IMG/VR virus record: IMGVR_UViG_3300025450_000020
Coordinates: 18,186 to 82,185 of that record
From: a virus
Length of the DNA stretch: 64,000 bases
Reading direction: 5' to 3' (one strand)
Below, piece after piece: positions 25,973-37,800 of this stretch. Position numbers and translations under genes: made by a program. The notes beneath the pieces were generated by a model. The model was given only the letters and a program-made list of their open reading frames with translations. It did not search any database and had not been told where the DNA came from. Each line of letters opens with the position of its first letter. Position 1 is the stretch's first letter.

Positions 25973-28900
25973 TTGGCTAATATAGAACTTAATATTGTTG
26001 CGTTAGGTGACTTCTCCTCAGTTAACGCACAAATTAAAGCTCTTCAAGCCCAAGTCGCATTGCTCCAACAGGGCATGGCGGGTGTTGGTGTAAACTCAAC
26101 CCTTGCAAAAGATTTAAATAATATAGCCAATTCCTTTAAGCAGACAATGCTTTCAACTGGTCAATTTACTGCATCTACAGTTAAGATGGCCACTGAAACA
26201 GAAAAGTTTGGTCAAGCACTTCAAAAGGGTAGCTTAGGAATTGGTAACTATTTTAATATACTTACCAATAGAGCTTCTTCTGCAACGAGTAGTGTCAAAG
26301 CTTTAGCTGTAGAACAAACAAAGCTTCAAAATTCTGTCATTATGTCAGACCCTACAAAACAGGGCTTTTATTCAGTATTTACTCCTACCACTATAAATGC
26401 AGTGGCGAATGCAACAAAGATTGCTGCAAATGAACAAAATATTTACAATATCGCAGTTGAAAAAGGATCACAAGCTTTAATCAACTGGGGTAAGAATACA
26501 CAATGGGCGGGACGTCAGCTAACAGTTGGTATGTCTATGCCATTAATCCTATTTGGACAACAGGCTATAGCATCTTTTGATAGTGTAAACAAGGCCATTA
26601 CACAGCTTCAAAAAGTTTATGGAGAAGGATTGACTCCTCCAAGCCAAAATTCAATTAATCAAATTTCTCAACAGGTTTTGGACCTTGGAAGAAATATGGC
26701 TTCTACCCTAGGAATTACCCAAGAATTTACTGTTCAAGTAGCATCATCATTTGCTGCTATGGGTAAAATGGGGACAGATTTAACCACTGCTACCGAGCAA
26801 ACTGTAAGATTAGCAAAACTTGGCAACCTTGATCAACAGACAGCTACAAGTGCTGTTATTGCTCTTCAAAATGTTTATAAGCTAAATACAACCCAGTTGT
26901 CAGATGCAGTTAATTACTTTGGTGCAATTCAGAAGCAAACATCCCTTTCTATGAATGACCTTGTTTCTGCAGAAAGTAGAGTCGGACCAATTATTGATCA
27001 GCTTGGCGGAAGTTATAAAGATACTTCTGTTATGTTGCTTGCTATGAAAGAAGCAGGTGTTCCAGCAGCACAAGCTGCAAACGCATTAAAGTCAGCATTT
27101 GGCTCTATCATCGCTCCAACCGCTGCTGCAAATAAGGAATTCCAGTCGTTTGGTATTAATCTGGATTCAATTAAAAATGCTGGCGGACCAGTTCAAATGA
27201 TTCAGGCTTTGCAAGCAAGCCTTCAAAATTTGTCTCCACTTGTTAGAGAACAGCTTATTGAAAAGCTATTTGGAAAATATCAGTTTGCAAGAATCTCAGC
27301 CCTTATTGAAAACTTTGGAAAAGTAGGAAGCCAGACTGCAAATGCTATTAAGGTTGCAAATGCTTCAAGCCAACAGATACAAAATCTTGCAAATCAAGAG
27401 CTTACACAAGCTACATCAACTCCATCTGCACAGTGGACAAAAGCTATGGCTACTATTAAAGCAGATTTGTATCCTGTAGGACAAAAACTTCTTGAATTTG
27501 GAACTAAGATTCTTCAATTTGGCAATGGTATCGCAAAATTATTCCAGGGACTACCTGGTCCAGTTAAAGCTGTTATGGGAGCACTTGCAATAGGTGTGGC
27601 TTTATCAGGACCAATAATTATGTTAACTGGTTTGTTTGCAAACTTTGTTGGATATGTAATTAAAGGAATATTTAATTTAAAGCAACTTGCCACGGGCGGC
27701 AAGACCTTAGGACAACTATTAACTCCAGAAATGATTGCAGCCCAAAACGCTAGTAAATTGTTTGGTGATGGAATAGCTTCAGATGTAGAAGAAATTGATT
27801 TGTTAAATACTGCTATTAAGCAATTGACGGTAAGTATGCAAGAGCTTATAGCAAGCATGAACCAAGGCGCAGGAATTTCAACTCTTACAGAAGCAGTAAC
27901 AGCTCTTGATTCAGTTGCCACGGCCGAGGCGGGTATACCAGAAGCCATTAGAAACATTCCTTTCAAGGCACCAGGTATGGCTACAGGAGGATATGTTCCA
28001 GGATCAGGAAATTCAGATACATTCCCAGCAATGCTTACTCCAGGTGAAGCGGTAATTCCAAAGGATAAGGCTAGAAAGTATGGACCATTTATCAGTGCAA
28101 TGATTGATGGTAATTTGCCAGGGTACGCTGTCGGAACACAATCAACATTCGGAGAAGCAACATTTGTTAAGCCAGGTTCAACAAGTGCTCCTTCAGAAAT
28201 TGCGGGACTTGCAAACTATATAATAGGTCCACAGCTTGAAGCAATAAGAGCAATAATAGAAAAATTAAATCTTACATTAAATCCAAAGCAAATTAATGAT
28301 ATGTTAACTGCAGACGCAGCACACATAAATCATGCAACAACACCAGAGGGCTACAAGGCTTGGCAACTAAGCAATTTGACAGGTGCAACAGGAGCAGAGA
28401 ATAAAGCTTTGGAATACATGTCTGGCGAGGGTGAAGCAAGAAAAAACATTAGACCACAATGGCAAGCTTCAACAGACAAAGTAATGGAAGCAATGCTTGA
28501 GGGAGTTAATGATCCAGCAGTAAGAGAGCAAATTAAAGCAACAGCAGCAAGAGTAAGAGTAGGCTCTCAACCTATTGATAGGTTTGAAGGCGAATTTATG
28601 AACGCCGTTTTGGCGGACATGATGGAAAAAGTAAAAAGTGGTCAAATTAAAGCATCTTCAGCTACAACCAATTATTTGCCCGTTGCAAAAGCAATTTCAG
28701 ATGCAAGACTAAATGGAGATTTGCCAAGTTATGAGTCTTTAACTTATAAGGCAAATGAACCAGGAATCTTAGCTGCAATGACAAAGAGCGGAAAAGATGC
28801 AGAAATGGCTGCACGTGAAGCTGCAGCACAATATATTGCCGCATTAAAAGCAGGAATTCAAGCAGGTACAGTAACTGTTGAAGAAGCAGTTGCAGATCTT

Positions 28901-31318
28901 GTAGCAAAAGGATTATCTGCAGGACAAGCAACAGCAGAAATTGCAAGCCCATCTGGTTTGTTTAGAAGAATGTTGGGATTGCCTCTTGCACAAGGGGCAG
29001 CACAAGGAGTTATTGAAGGCACACCAGAGTTAGAAGCAGCAGTAACACAATCTGTTGAAGCTGCAGTTACAACTGGAGAAGAAGTTGCAACCAAATCTGG
29101 AGGAGTTTTAGGCAGGGCTAGAAACTTTATGTCTGGCAATGCCATGGGTGGCGGAGTTGCTGGAGGTATGGGTGCAGGAATGACTGCAATGATGATGGGC
29201 CAGATGGCTTCCCCATTGTTAAAAAAGATTCCAGGTGTTGGTGGAGCAGCTTCAGCAGGCGTTGGCGATGCGTCAAGTGCATTCGGTTTAGCAATGATGG
29301 TTCCAGGTCTTCAAGAACTTGCACCAGCAATCGCTGGCGTGGCGGGAGCCTTGGGAATAGCTAAATCTGGAATAGATTCATTGATGGCATCAGAAAAACA
29401 ACATCAAGCTGAAGCCACATCTTCATTTACTGCAAGTTCAGATGCAATTACAATGTTTGGCAGTGCAGTAAATAATTCATCTACTAATATAATAGCTTTT
29501 ACAAATGGAGTAAAAGAAACTGCTCCAGAGTTAACAGCTTTACAACAAAATGTTCAAGCTATAAGTAAACTTGCAAAAGATAATCCATTTAAATTGATGA
29601 CTGAAGATATTAAAGGTTTAAATACGCCTTCATCAATAATTGGAACATTAAAGCAATTTGCAGCAACACAAGTGATGAACGGGCTAGACCCTTCTAAAGT
29701 TAAAGATATGGTTACAGCTATATTGTCATATACTGGTCAGACACAATATCTTAATGCCGCCCTTAAAGAAATTGTTCCTTCTACAGAAAGTGCAGCTGCA
29801 GCAACTCAAACTTGGTTTGATAAGATAAATAAAGGTGTTGGAATAATTGATTCTAATGCTACAAGCTTTTCTCAATTAAGTAAAATACAGCAACAGTATG
29901 CTCAAGGATTACTTCAAGTTGTAACAACTCAGGTTGAATCAGGTTCAACTGCACAACAAATTAAAAGTACTTATGATATTCTTACAAATAGCATTAAAGA
30001 TCAAGTAGGAGCTTATCAGTCTTTAATTTTAGCTGCAGAGCAAGCAGGACAGACGGGCTTAGCAACCAGTTTACAACTTTCTCAAGCTAATGGTCTATCA
30101 ATAGCACAAGCTACTACTTTGGCTCAAGTAACACAAGCAAGTGGTTCAAACGTACCTATGGACGCAAAGTCCTTAGCTGAAGCTTTATCAACAACTAACG
30201 GTATAACTGCTATTGCTCAAAAATATGAAGACAGTGTACATTCAACAGCTCAACAAGCATTAAATGTTCAAAAAACAGCAGTAGGACAAGCTCAAACATT
30301 GCAATCACTACAACAACAAAAAAAGGTTGTAGATGCACAACTTAAAGACGAAAAAGATAAAGAAGCTGCTATTAAAGCACAAAATCAATTTTTACTTTCA
30401 CAAACAGATATTGACAATCAAATTCGTACAGCAACAGCTTCAGGAAATTTCTTACAAGCTTCCCTACTTAGACAACAAAAAGCTTCAAATGCTTATGATT
30501 ATGCAACATCTCAAAACGTAAGTCCGCTTCAAGCAAAATCAGATGCTCTTGCACAAAAAATAGCAGACATGCAAGATGCTGCTGCAACAACACAAACTCA
30601 AGCAGCAGGTATACAGCTTAAAGCTGCACAAACTGCTGTTGATGCAAGCGCAAAAGGAACTGCAGGATATGCTGCTGCTGTACAAGCACTTGTTCCAATT
30701 CTTCAGGCAATTGCTCAAAAACTTGGTAATCCAAATGCTAAACAAGGTGATTACTCAAATCCTATTAATGCAACAAATTCAATACCAAAAACTACAGAAG
30801 GCGATGCATCATTTGATCCAAATTACAATGGCGGAAGATTAAGTCAAGAAGCAGTATTTAATTATGTAAATAAAAATAAATTAAAAAAGGGACAATATTT
30901 TACTTATAATAATCAAAAATATAGAGTTACATCAGGATATAATGACAATGCTGGAGGAGCAGCTATACATGTAAAAGCTGCAGGAGGTTTAATTTCTGGC
31001 CCAGGAACCTGGACGTCTGATTCAATACCCGCAATGCTTTCAAATGGAGAGTATATAACAAAGGCTGCATCAGTTGCTAAATATGGCGTAAGTTTTATGA
31101 ATTCAATTAATAATGGTTCTTACCGCCCATCAATTCCAAATATGGCGGGAGCTTCAAGTTTGGCTTTAGCCAATTCTGGAACAGTAGGCGGTTCAGTATA
31201 TAATATTACAGTGAACGCACAAACAAGTGCCAATACTGATGAAATAGTAAAGGCAGTAGTAAATAGCGTAAAGAGACTAGAAGGAATGTCTAGCTCAAAT
31301 AGAACTGTGAGGGTATAA
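25973..31318 (+). CDS. Tape measure protein
   Basis: 1781 residues, TTG start behind TGGGGGTG. Long stretches of helical, Ala/Gln-rich sequence, with hydrophobic segments near residues 525-570 (VKAVMGALAIGVALSG, IIMLTGLFANFVGYVI) and 1050-1140, typical of tape measures that span the tail lumen and help DNA entry. The motif TFPAMLTPGEAVIPKDKARK (~685) is repeated in altered form near residue 1680 (SIPAMLSNGEYITKAASVAK), both preceded by GGYVPG or GGLISGPG. Length implies a tail of about 270 nm. No lysozyme or peptidase motif seen. Confidence 0.9.
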   Translation: MANIELNIVALGDFSSVNAQIKALQAQVALLQQGMAGVGVNSTLAKDLNNIANSFKQTMLSTGQFTASTVKMATETEKFGQALQKGSLGIGNYFNILTNRASSATSSVKALAVEQTKLQNSVIMSDPTKQGFYSVFTPTTINAVANATKIAANEQNIYNIAVEKGSQALINWGKNTQWAGRQLTVGMSMPLILFGQQAIASFDSVNKAITQLQKVYGEGLTPPSQNSINQISQQVLDLGRNMASTLGITQEFTVQVASSFAAMGKMGTDLTTATEQTVRLAKLGNLDQQTATSAVIALQNVYKLNTTQLSDAVNYFGAIQKQTSLSMNDLVSAESRVGPIIDQLGGSYKDTSVMLLAMKEAGVPAAQAANALKSAFGSIIAPTAAANKEFQSFGINLDSIKNAGGPVQMIQALQASLQNLSPLVREQLIEKLFGKYQFARISALIENFGKVGSQTANAIKVANASSQQIQNLANQELTQATSTPSAQWTKAMATIKADLYPVGQKLLEFGTKILQFGNGIAKLFQGLPGPVKAVMGALAIGVALSGPIIMLTGLFANFVGYVIKGIFNLKQLATGGKTLGQLLTPEMIAAQNASKLFGDGIASDVEEIDLLNTAIKQLTVSMQELIASMNQGAGISTLTEAVTALDSVATAEAGIPEAIRNIPFKAPGMATGGYVPGSGNSDTFPAMLTPGEAVIPKDKARKYGPFISAMIDGNLPGYAVGTQSTFGEATFVKPGSTSAPSEIAGLANYIIGPQLEAIRAIIEKLNLTLNPKQINDMLTADAAHINHATTPEGYKAWQLSNLTGATGAENKALEYMSGEGEARKNIRPQWQASTDKVMEAMLEGVNDPAVREQIKATAARVRVGSQPIDRFEGEFMNAVLADMMEKVKSGQIKASSATTNYLPVAKAISDARLNGDLPSYESLTYKANEPGILAAMTKSGKDAEMAAREAAAQYIAALKAGIQAGTVTVEEAVADLVAKGLSAGQATAEIASPSGLFRRMLGLPLAQGAAQGVIEGTPELEAAVTQSVEAAVTTGEEVATKSGGVLGRARNFMSGNAMGGGVAGGMGAGMTAMMMGQMASPLLKKIPGVGGAASAGVGDASSAFGLAMMVPGLQELAPAIAGVAGALGIAKSGIDSLMASEKQHQAEATSSFTASSDAITMFGSAVNNSSTNIIAFTNGVKETAPELTALQQNVQAISKLAKDNPFKLMTEDIKGLNTPSSIIGTLKQFAATQVMNGLDPSKVKDMVTAILSYTGQTQYLNAALKEIVPSTESAAAATQTWFDKINKGVGIIDSNATSFSQLSKIQQQYAQGLLQVVTTQVESGSTAQQIKSTYDILTNSIKDQVGAYQSLILAAEQAGQTGLATSLQLSQANGLSIAQATTLAQVTQASGSNVPMDAKSLAEALSTTNGITAIAQKYEDSVHSTAQQALNVQKTAVGQAQTLQSLQQQKKVVDAQLKDEKDKEAAIKAQNQFLLSQTDIDNQIRTATASGNFLQASLLRQQKASNAYDYATSQNVSPLQAKSDALAQKIADMQDAAATTQTQAAGIQLKAAQTAVDASAKGTAGYAAAVQALVPILQAIAQKLGNPNAKQGDYSNPINATNSIPKTTEGDASFDPNYNGGRLSQEAVFNYVNKNKLKKGQYFTYNNQKYRVTSGYNDNAGGAAIHVKAAGGLISGPGTWTSDSIPAMLSNGEYITKAASVAKYGVSFMNSINNGSYRPSIPNMAGASSLALANSGTVGGSVYNITVNAQTSANTDEIVKAVVNSVKRLEGMSSSNRTVRV

Positions 31319-31890
31319 TGAATTTTCCAATAGCGGCGGGAATCCAAGTATCCTTAGACTACAATGAATCTACAAATACGGGTACATGGTATAAGCTAAG
31401 CGACCATGGAAGAAACCCCATAGGCATTCAGTATGACCTAGTTCAACAACAGCAAAGAATGGCAAATGGAACAATGCGTCAATATGTTGTTGCAAGAAAG
31501 TTTAAGATTACCGCCGATTGGAAAGACTTGCCAACACTTGACTCAAATGTAGTTGACTACTCGGCAAGTCAGTATGGACCATTTGGTGCAGCATGGATAA
31601 GATCGTTTTATGAAAAGAATGCATTCTACCCTATTTGGGTTAAGCTAACTGTTGCACAAGATACAGGTTCTTTAAATTCAAATGCTTTGCTTCCAGATCC
31701 CGCCACATATCAAGACTCGCTTGGAGTAACTAATAGCGGATTGCCAGGAGACAATAATACAAGCGGCACCACAATATATAATGCTTTTATGACTACTTTT
31801 ACATATGATGTAACAAAAAGAATGAAGCCGTCAGGTTCAACACAAGGATACGATTACGTAAACGTTAAAATAGAATTTACGGAGATTTAA
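31318..31890 (+). CDS. Distal tail-like protein
   Basis: 190 residues, start overlapping the tape measure stop (TAATG). Sequence LDYNESTNTGTWYKLSDHGR, RKFKITADWKDLP and FGAAWIRSFYEKNAFYPIWV. It is the first gene after the tape measure, where siphoviruses encode the distal tail (Dit) protein or another tail-tip hub component. Beta-rich composition agrees. The identity is inferred from order; the sequence itself is not diagnostic. Confidence 0.5.
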   Translation: MNFPIAAGIQVSLDYNESTNTGTWYKLSDHGRNPIGIQYDLVQQQQRMANGTMRQYVVARKFKITADWKDLPTLDSNVVDYSASQYGPFGAAWIRSFYEKNAFYPIWVKLTVAQDTGSLNSNALLPDPATYQDSLGVTNSGLPGDNNTSGTTIYNAFMTTFTYDVTKRMKPSGSTQGYDYVNVKIEFTEI

Positions 31891-34800
31891 TGCTATCCGT
31901 AACTACAGACATTCAGAATTATTTTAATTCAAATTCAATTCGTGTGCTCCCGCATGTATCTGGGGAATGGAACTATAATTTAATTTATTCTCCATATGCA
32001 ACATATTCGGGAACTGGTAAAGGCCCAACAACTGCAAAAATTATGAACCCAGCATCTTGGAATTTTGCAGGTAAGACGAGCGTAGTATCTTCAACAGCAG
32101 GCAAAGTTACAAGCACTTTTACAGGCAAGACAGCTCTAGAATTTTTAGTATCAACAACCACAAATGTAGCAGGAGCGCTGGATACAAGTGACACAACAAA
32201 TTTTAATGGTTCTGCAAGCATAAACATATCAACGGGTGGTTCTGTAAATAAATGCTATAAGATTGTATTCCTTGCAAGATCACTTGATAATAACAGAATT
32301 AATCTTATTGCACAAGGTTCAAGTGCGGGTACACAATTAAGCGGTACAGCATCAGTAGAACTTGACAACCTAGATTGGCAAAAAGTAGAGTTTAAAATAG
32401 GTCAAAAGCCAACTGATGGAAACTTTTCAAACTTTACATTGACCCTAGATATGGTTAACTCTACACTTAGTTCAACAGGAAACTGGGGGATACTTGTAGA
32501 TCAGATACAGATTTATGAAATTACATATTTTGATTATCTATACGGAAACTTATGGGATACAGATAGCGTGTTTCACTGGTTTAGACCAGGTGATAGCTTT
32601 GTAAGATCTGGAAATTCTTCATTGCCAGATTCGGCAGTAGCAAGAACTATTGCTGCAACTCCGTCAGGATGGAATAACTCTGCACCATGTAGTGCAATGG
32701 TTTACTCGCCAAGAGTACTTTTTTCAGCTGCACAAAACGCAATATATAAAAACGGAGTTTTAAGCCCATTCTCACAATATAAGTATTTTGTTTCAGAATT
32801 GCCAAATGGCTCAACTTCAATAGGAGCAACATATCAAGAGCTTCTTGCAACTAATAAGATTGTTTTAAAGTTTAACGTAAGTCAATCCATTCCAGACAAC
32901 ATTGTAGTAAATATTTCTAATAGCACTACTAATGTAACTACTGCAATAGCCGTACCCTCAAACTGGATTTCAAGCTCGGGTGTTTGCGTACTATATTGGA
33001 ACGGATCAACATGGTCAAACACCAAGTGGACCTGGTCTCCGAATACAACTTCTGGGATGCCATTTATAGGCCCTCAAGGAGAGATTCAGGTATATTCGGG
33101 CGGGAGTTTAGTAAATGGCTACCAATATATAGATAGTATCTCTGTAACCCAATTATCTTCAACCCCAGTAAATAACTATATAGGTCTAAAGACAAGCAAT
33201 CCAAGTGCATATAATGAACTTACTAGAATGCAGGTAATTGAAGTATCCCCTAGAATGGAGATTGATTTATCCTCGTTTGTTCTTGATTTTGATATAAAGA
33301 AAGAGCTAGATAACTCTGGTACCCCGCTTCCTATATCTTCAATGTCAGCAAATTCTGCTACGGTTTCTTTTTCTAACATACCGCTGATTGGCCCAAATAA
33401 CTATCCACTTTCAGTATTTTCTAATGATGCTAATTCATCACAATATATATCACCATTGCAAGGAATGATAGTTAAAAACATTAAGCTTTACTTAAACTAT
33501 TATTTGCCAGAAAAAAGCAATTATGTAATTCCTTCTGGTGTAGTTTACGTTGATAGCTGGGATAACACAGATATCAAGGTTGCAAAAGCAAACTGCTATG
33601 ACATTATAAAGTTCTTGCAAACATTACCTGTTGCTGACTATGTATCTCAATCTCAAAGCACAATTAATATCTTTACTAACTTAATGGATACCGCTGGGTT
33701 TACGGATTATGATTACGATAGCTTGCTTTCAGTTCTTTCAGATTCAAATCAGCAAGTTGTAACGAACTACTTTTTTGCTGATAATGCAAACAAAACTGTT
33801 TATCAAATACTTCAAGAAGCCTTCTTAGCTTTTCAGGTTGGTTGTTTTATTGATGAATATGGAATTATGAGGTTCTTAAACCTTAACCAAATTATTTCAA
33901 ATGATACACCATCAAAAAATGCTGATGGAACATCTCTTGCAATTGTTGATAAAGATGTAGTTATAGATACTTATAACGAAAACATTAAAACTAAAATTGG
34001 TAAAATATTAATGCGTTACCGTGCGCCACAAATTAAAAGAAGCATTGGGCTAGGATCTAGCACCACAACACCTACAAGCATTTTGCAGGTAGCGCCAGAC
34101 ATTATCTGGCAACAAGATTCCGAGGACCTGGTTCCATTTAACATTTTACAAAATGATATTTCAAGTGTTTCTCAAAATTATTATACAACACCACAAAGTT
34201 CTTTTGACAACTTGTTCCTTACAACCGTGCTGGGGCACAAAGGATATTGTGTCATTGAAGGCGAAGTAATCTCATATGGAGACATGGAAATTATTATTTC
34301 AGCAACTGACACAAATGGAGTAGTTGTAGCATCAGAAACAGTTTATGTAAAAGATCAAAATGACTTAACTGCAAAAATAGCTCAGTTTTCTAACCAGTAC
34401 GGGTTGGCAAATGTTACTTCAAATTACACGGGCAGATTTGTAAATGTTTCAAGAGGTTTGTTTGGTACAGTAGCAAAAACACATAAGATTATGACAAATG
34501 CCAATAAAGAATATTCTAACAAATTCTATACAAGAGCGCTTTCTCCAAACTCTTCTACCATATCAGTAACTTCAGATCCATCAGTTTCAACGGTTATCAA
34601 TGTTCCGACTTTGGGCGCAAATATTAAGACTATGGTTTTTGCAAATCAGCAAGATGCTGGATATTCAACATACTCTGCAAACTTTAGGTTGCCTCAATCA
34701 TCAACAGATATAAGCGGAGGAATCTTCTTTAACTGCTCTGGAAACACTTCGCTATCGGGCAATACATATTTTATTGAAGTAGCGTCTAGCCCTTCATCTA

Positions 34801-37800
34801 AAAATAATGCAGAAAGAACTTATAAATTATATTTTTATGAGTTGGATTCTTCGGGCAATAAAACATCTTTGTTGACTAAAACAAGCTTAGATGTCACTTC
34901 AGCTATTACAAACTATATGATTAATGAACCAGATGACTCTTTGTATCAAGGATATGTGGGGGGATTTGTAAATATAAAGTTTGTAAATACTCCAGGCAAA
35001 AGAGTTATTTATGTAAACAAAACAAGATTTATACTTGATCAACTAACATATACTGATCCTAAATCAAGTAAAACAACAATAACAAACCCAGGATACTTTA
35101 ACGCTGCCGTATCTTTATTAATGCCTTCAAGTTTTCAAAATACTAACTTTGGCTTCTTTACAAATACTACAAGTTCTTCAACTACAACGGTAGAGTTATC
35201 TACAGTTTATGCAACCGAAAGCCCAATTGATGATATTGTTGATTATTATTTTCAAACTAAAGATTTTCTTAATGCTATGGTTGCTGGTTACAATGTAACT
35301 GAAAAGAGCTTCTTTGCACAAGCAAGACCACAGATATTTGGAATTAACTTTTATGATGTACAACTAGCCTTAACACCATCCCTTGGAACAGATATATTTA
35401 AGGCAAACTATTTGTTTACATATTATCCTAACAACGATCAATCGCAACCTCCTATAACCTTAAATGTTCCAGACTATGCCCTTTCATATTCTAATGTTGC
35501 CTCAACAGGATTTAGAGCTAAGTTTGCTGTAGCCAACGCAAGCAATTACTCTGTGTATACAAAGACTGGGCCAGAATTAAAACAACTTGTAGATTCCGCC
35601 CTTCTGTTATCTTCAAGAGGTGTTACAGTTTTAACTCCACAATTAACAATTGAAAAAGTAATTAGTCCGCAAAATGTTAATGAAGTTGTAGAACTACAGT
35701 CAGACTGGATTCAATCTGCAGATGCAGCAGATAGCATATTAAAATTATTATCATATTCTGCAGATTCTTTTAGTAGAGATATTGTTATAAATGTGTTTGG
35801 CAAACCACTTATACAGGTAGGCGACGTTTTGACTTTGCATTACAATTTAAAAAACATTGGTAATCCAAATGACAGTCTTGCAGACATAACATTTTTTGTT
35901 CAAGGTGTGGAGCAAGCCTGGGCAAACGGAGGTATTACAACAACTCTAACATTGAATCAGATAACTTATAATGGAGTAACAAGACAGTCTTTGAAAAATT
36001 ATTATCCACAAACAAGCTATCTTGCACAACTTCCAAAGCCAGTTAAAGTCACTCCAACAACTGGCTCAGACTTAGGTGGAACAAACGTAACAATTACGGG
36101 AACAAACTTTCTTCCAAACTCTACAGTATATTTTGGTAAAAATGCAGCAACAAATGTTACATATGTAAATAGTACAACTATAACTGCTACAACTCCTGCC
36201 ACAACAATTCCAGGACCTACAACAATATCAGTTGTTGCAAACGGTGTCACGGGATCGTCTGGACCAATATTTACTTATACAGTTCCAGCACAACAAATAC
36301 AGACGGTATCAAATCTATCAGCTACGCTTGGCACGTACAACTCATCAATTTTTGCATATCCTCTAAACATAACTTGGAATGTAAGTAGCACGGCGGGAAG
36401 TCAGTATAACGCCTTTAATCTAGAAATAGATGGTCCAGTATCTAAATATACATATTCAAATGTTGGAGATACTATAAAGAGTCAGAATACCTATACAACA
36501 CCTGCCGCATTTTATTTTGGAGATCAATTAACTATTACGCTAACTCCTTTATATATTGATGGTAATGGAAATGTAAATAAGGGTACTGCTGCAACATATG
36601 TTTTAAATACAATACCTCAAAATATAGGACCTCAACAACCAGCGTTGGTTGCAGGGGATTTTACAGTAGCAGCAAGCCAAAATCAGTTCGGAAGCATACC
36701 ATTGGTAGATGTAACTATAGGTTATATATTAGGAGCTAATACTACTTATACTCATGGATATTTAACCAATCCATCAGGAGGAAGTGCAACTGTTGTTGCA
36801 ACAGGAAACGCAAATCAAATAACTTTCAGTGGTATATCCAGTAACCTGGGCAATGTTACATTTTATGTAACTGGTGTAGGTTCATCTTCTGAAAGTGCTG
36901 CAAGCTCAGAAACAATTAATGTAACAAGTGGCACATCAACATCAACAAATAACGGTTTGCTTGCACCAGTTATTACAAATTTAACCACAAACATTATTAA
37001 TGGTAAATCAGGAACTGTTTCAGTAGAAATACAACCCACTAGCGGATCAAAACCTTTGCAATATTCGTTAAACCATATTTCTGGAACTGTGGCTTCTTCA
37101 AGCAATTTGCCAGTAACTGATTTGTATCCAGTATCTCAACTAACCACATTACCTGATAATAATTTGCTAATAACAAGCTCTTTAATAACAAATTTGGTAG
37201 GGAGCACATATACATTTTATGTAGATGCAATTGATTCAACGGGCGCAGTATCTTCGTCAAGCAATAATTTAACAGTATCGGTACCTGCTACATCTATAAG
37301 TGCTACAGGTGTTTCAAACACTGGATACCTAGACTGGACAGTTTCTTCAAATATATTTGATAAAATAACTATAGTAGCATCAGCAGTTATTGGCAACACT
37401 ACGGTTAGCGATACATTAACGAAATCGGGAAACAACTGGGTTTCTACAGCTGGAACAGTAATATCAACAGATGGATCAAATTTTGCTTACCCAGCCTCTA
37501 GTTTGTTCAGTTCTAGCTCGTATGTATCATACACCGTAACGGGATACACTTCTGGAAAATCGGGCGGTACTTCAAGCGGTTATGGATATATGCCAGGAAC
37601 AGTATCTTCAAATACCGTACAAGCTGCACCAAATATATTTTATACATATAATGCAGGTACTACCCTATGGAGCTGGCAAAAAGATGCAATGGTAGGCGGT
37701 GCTACATTTGTAAACTATACTTGGAACCTGTATAGCTCTTATGCATTTGGTTCTAATCAACAACCTTATGGAACCGTTCTATATAGAAGTGGAACAGCTA

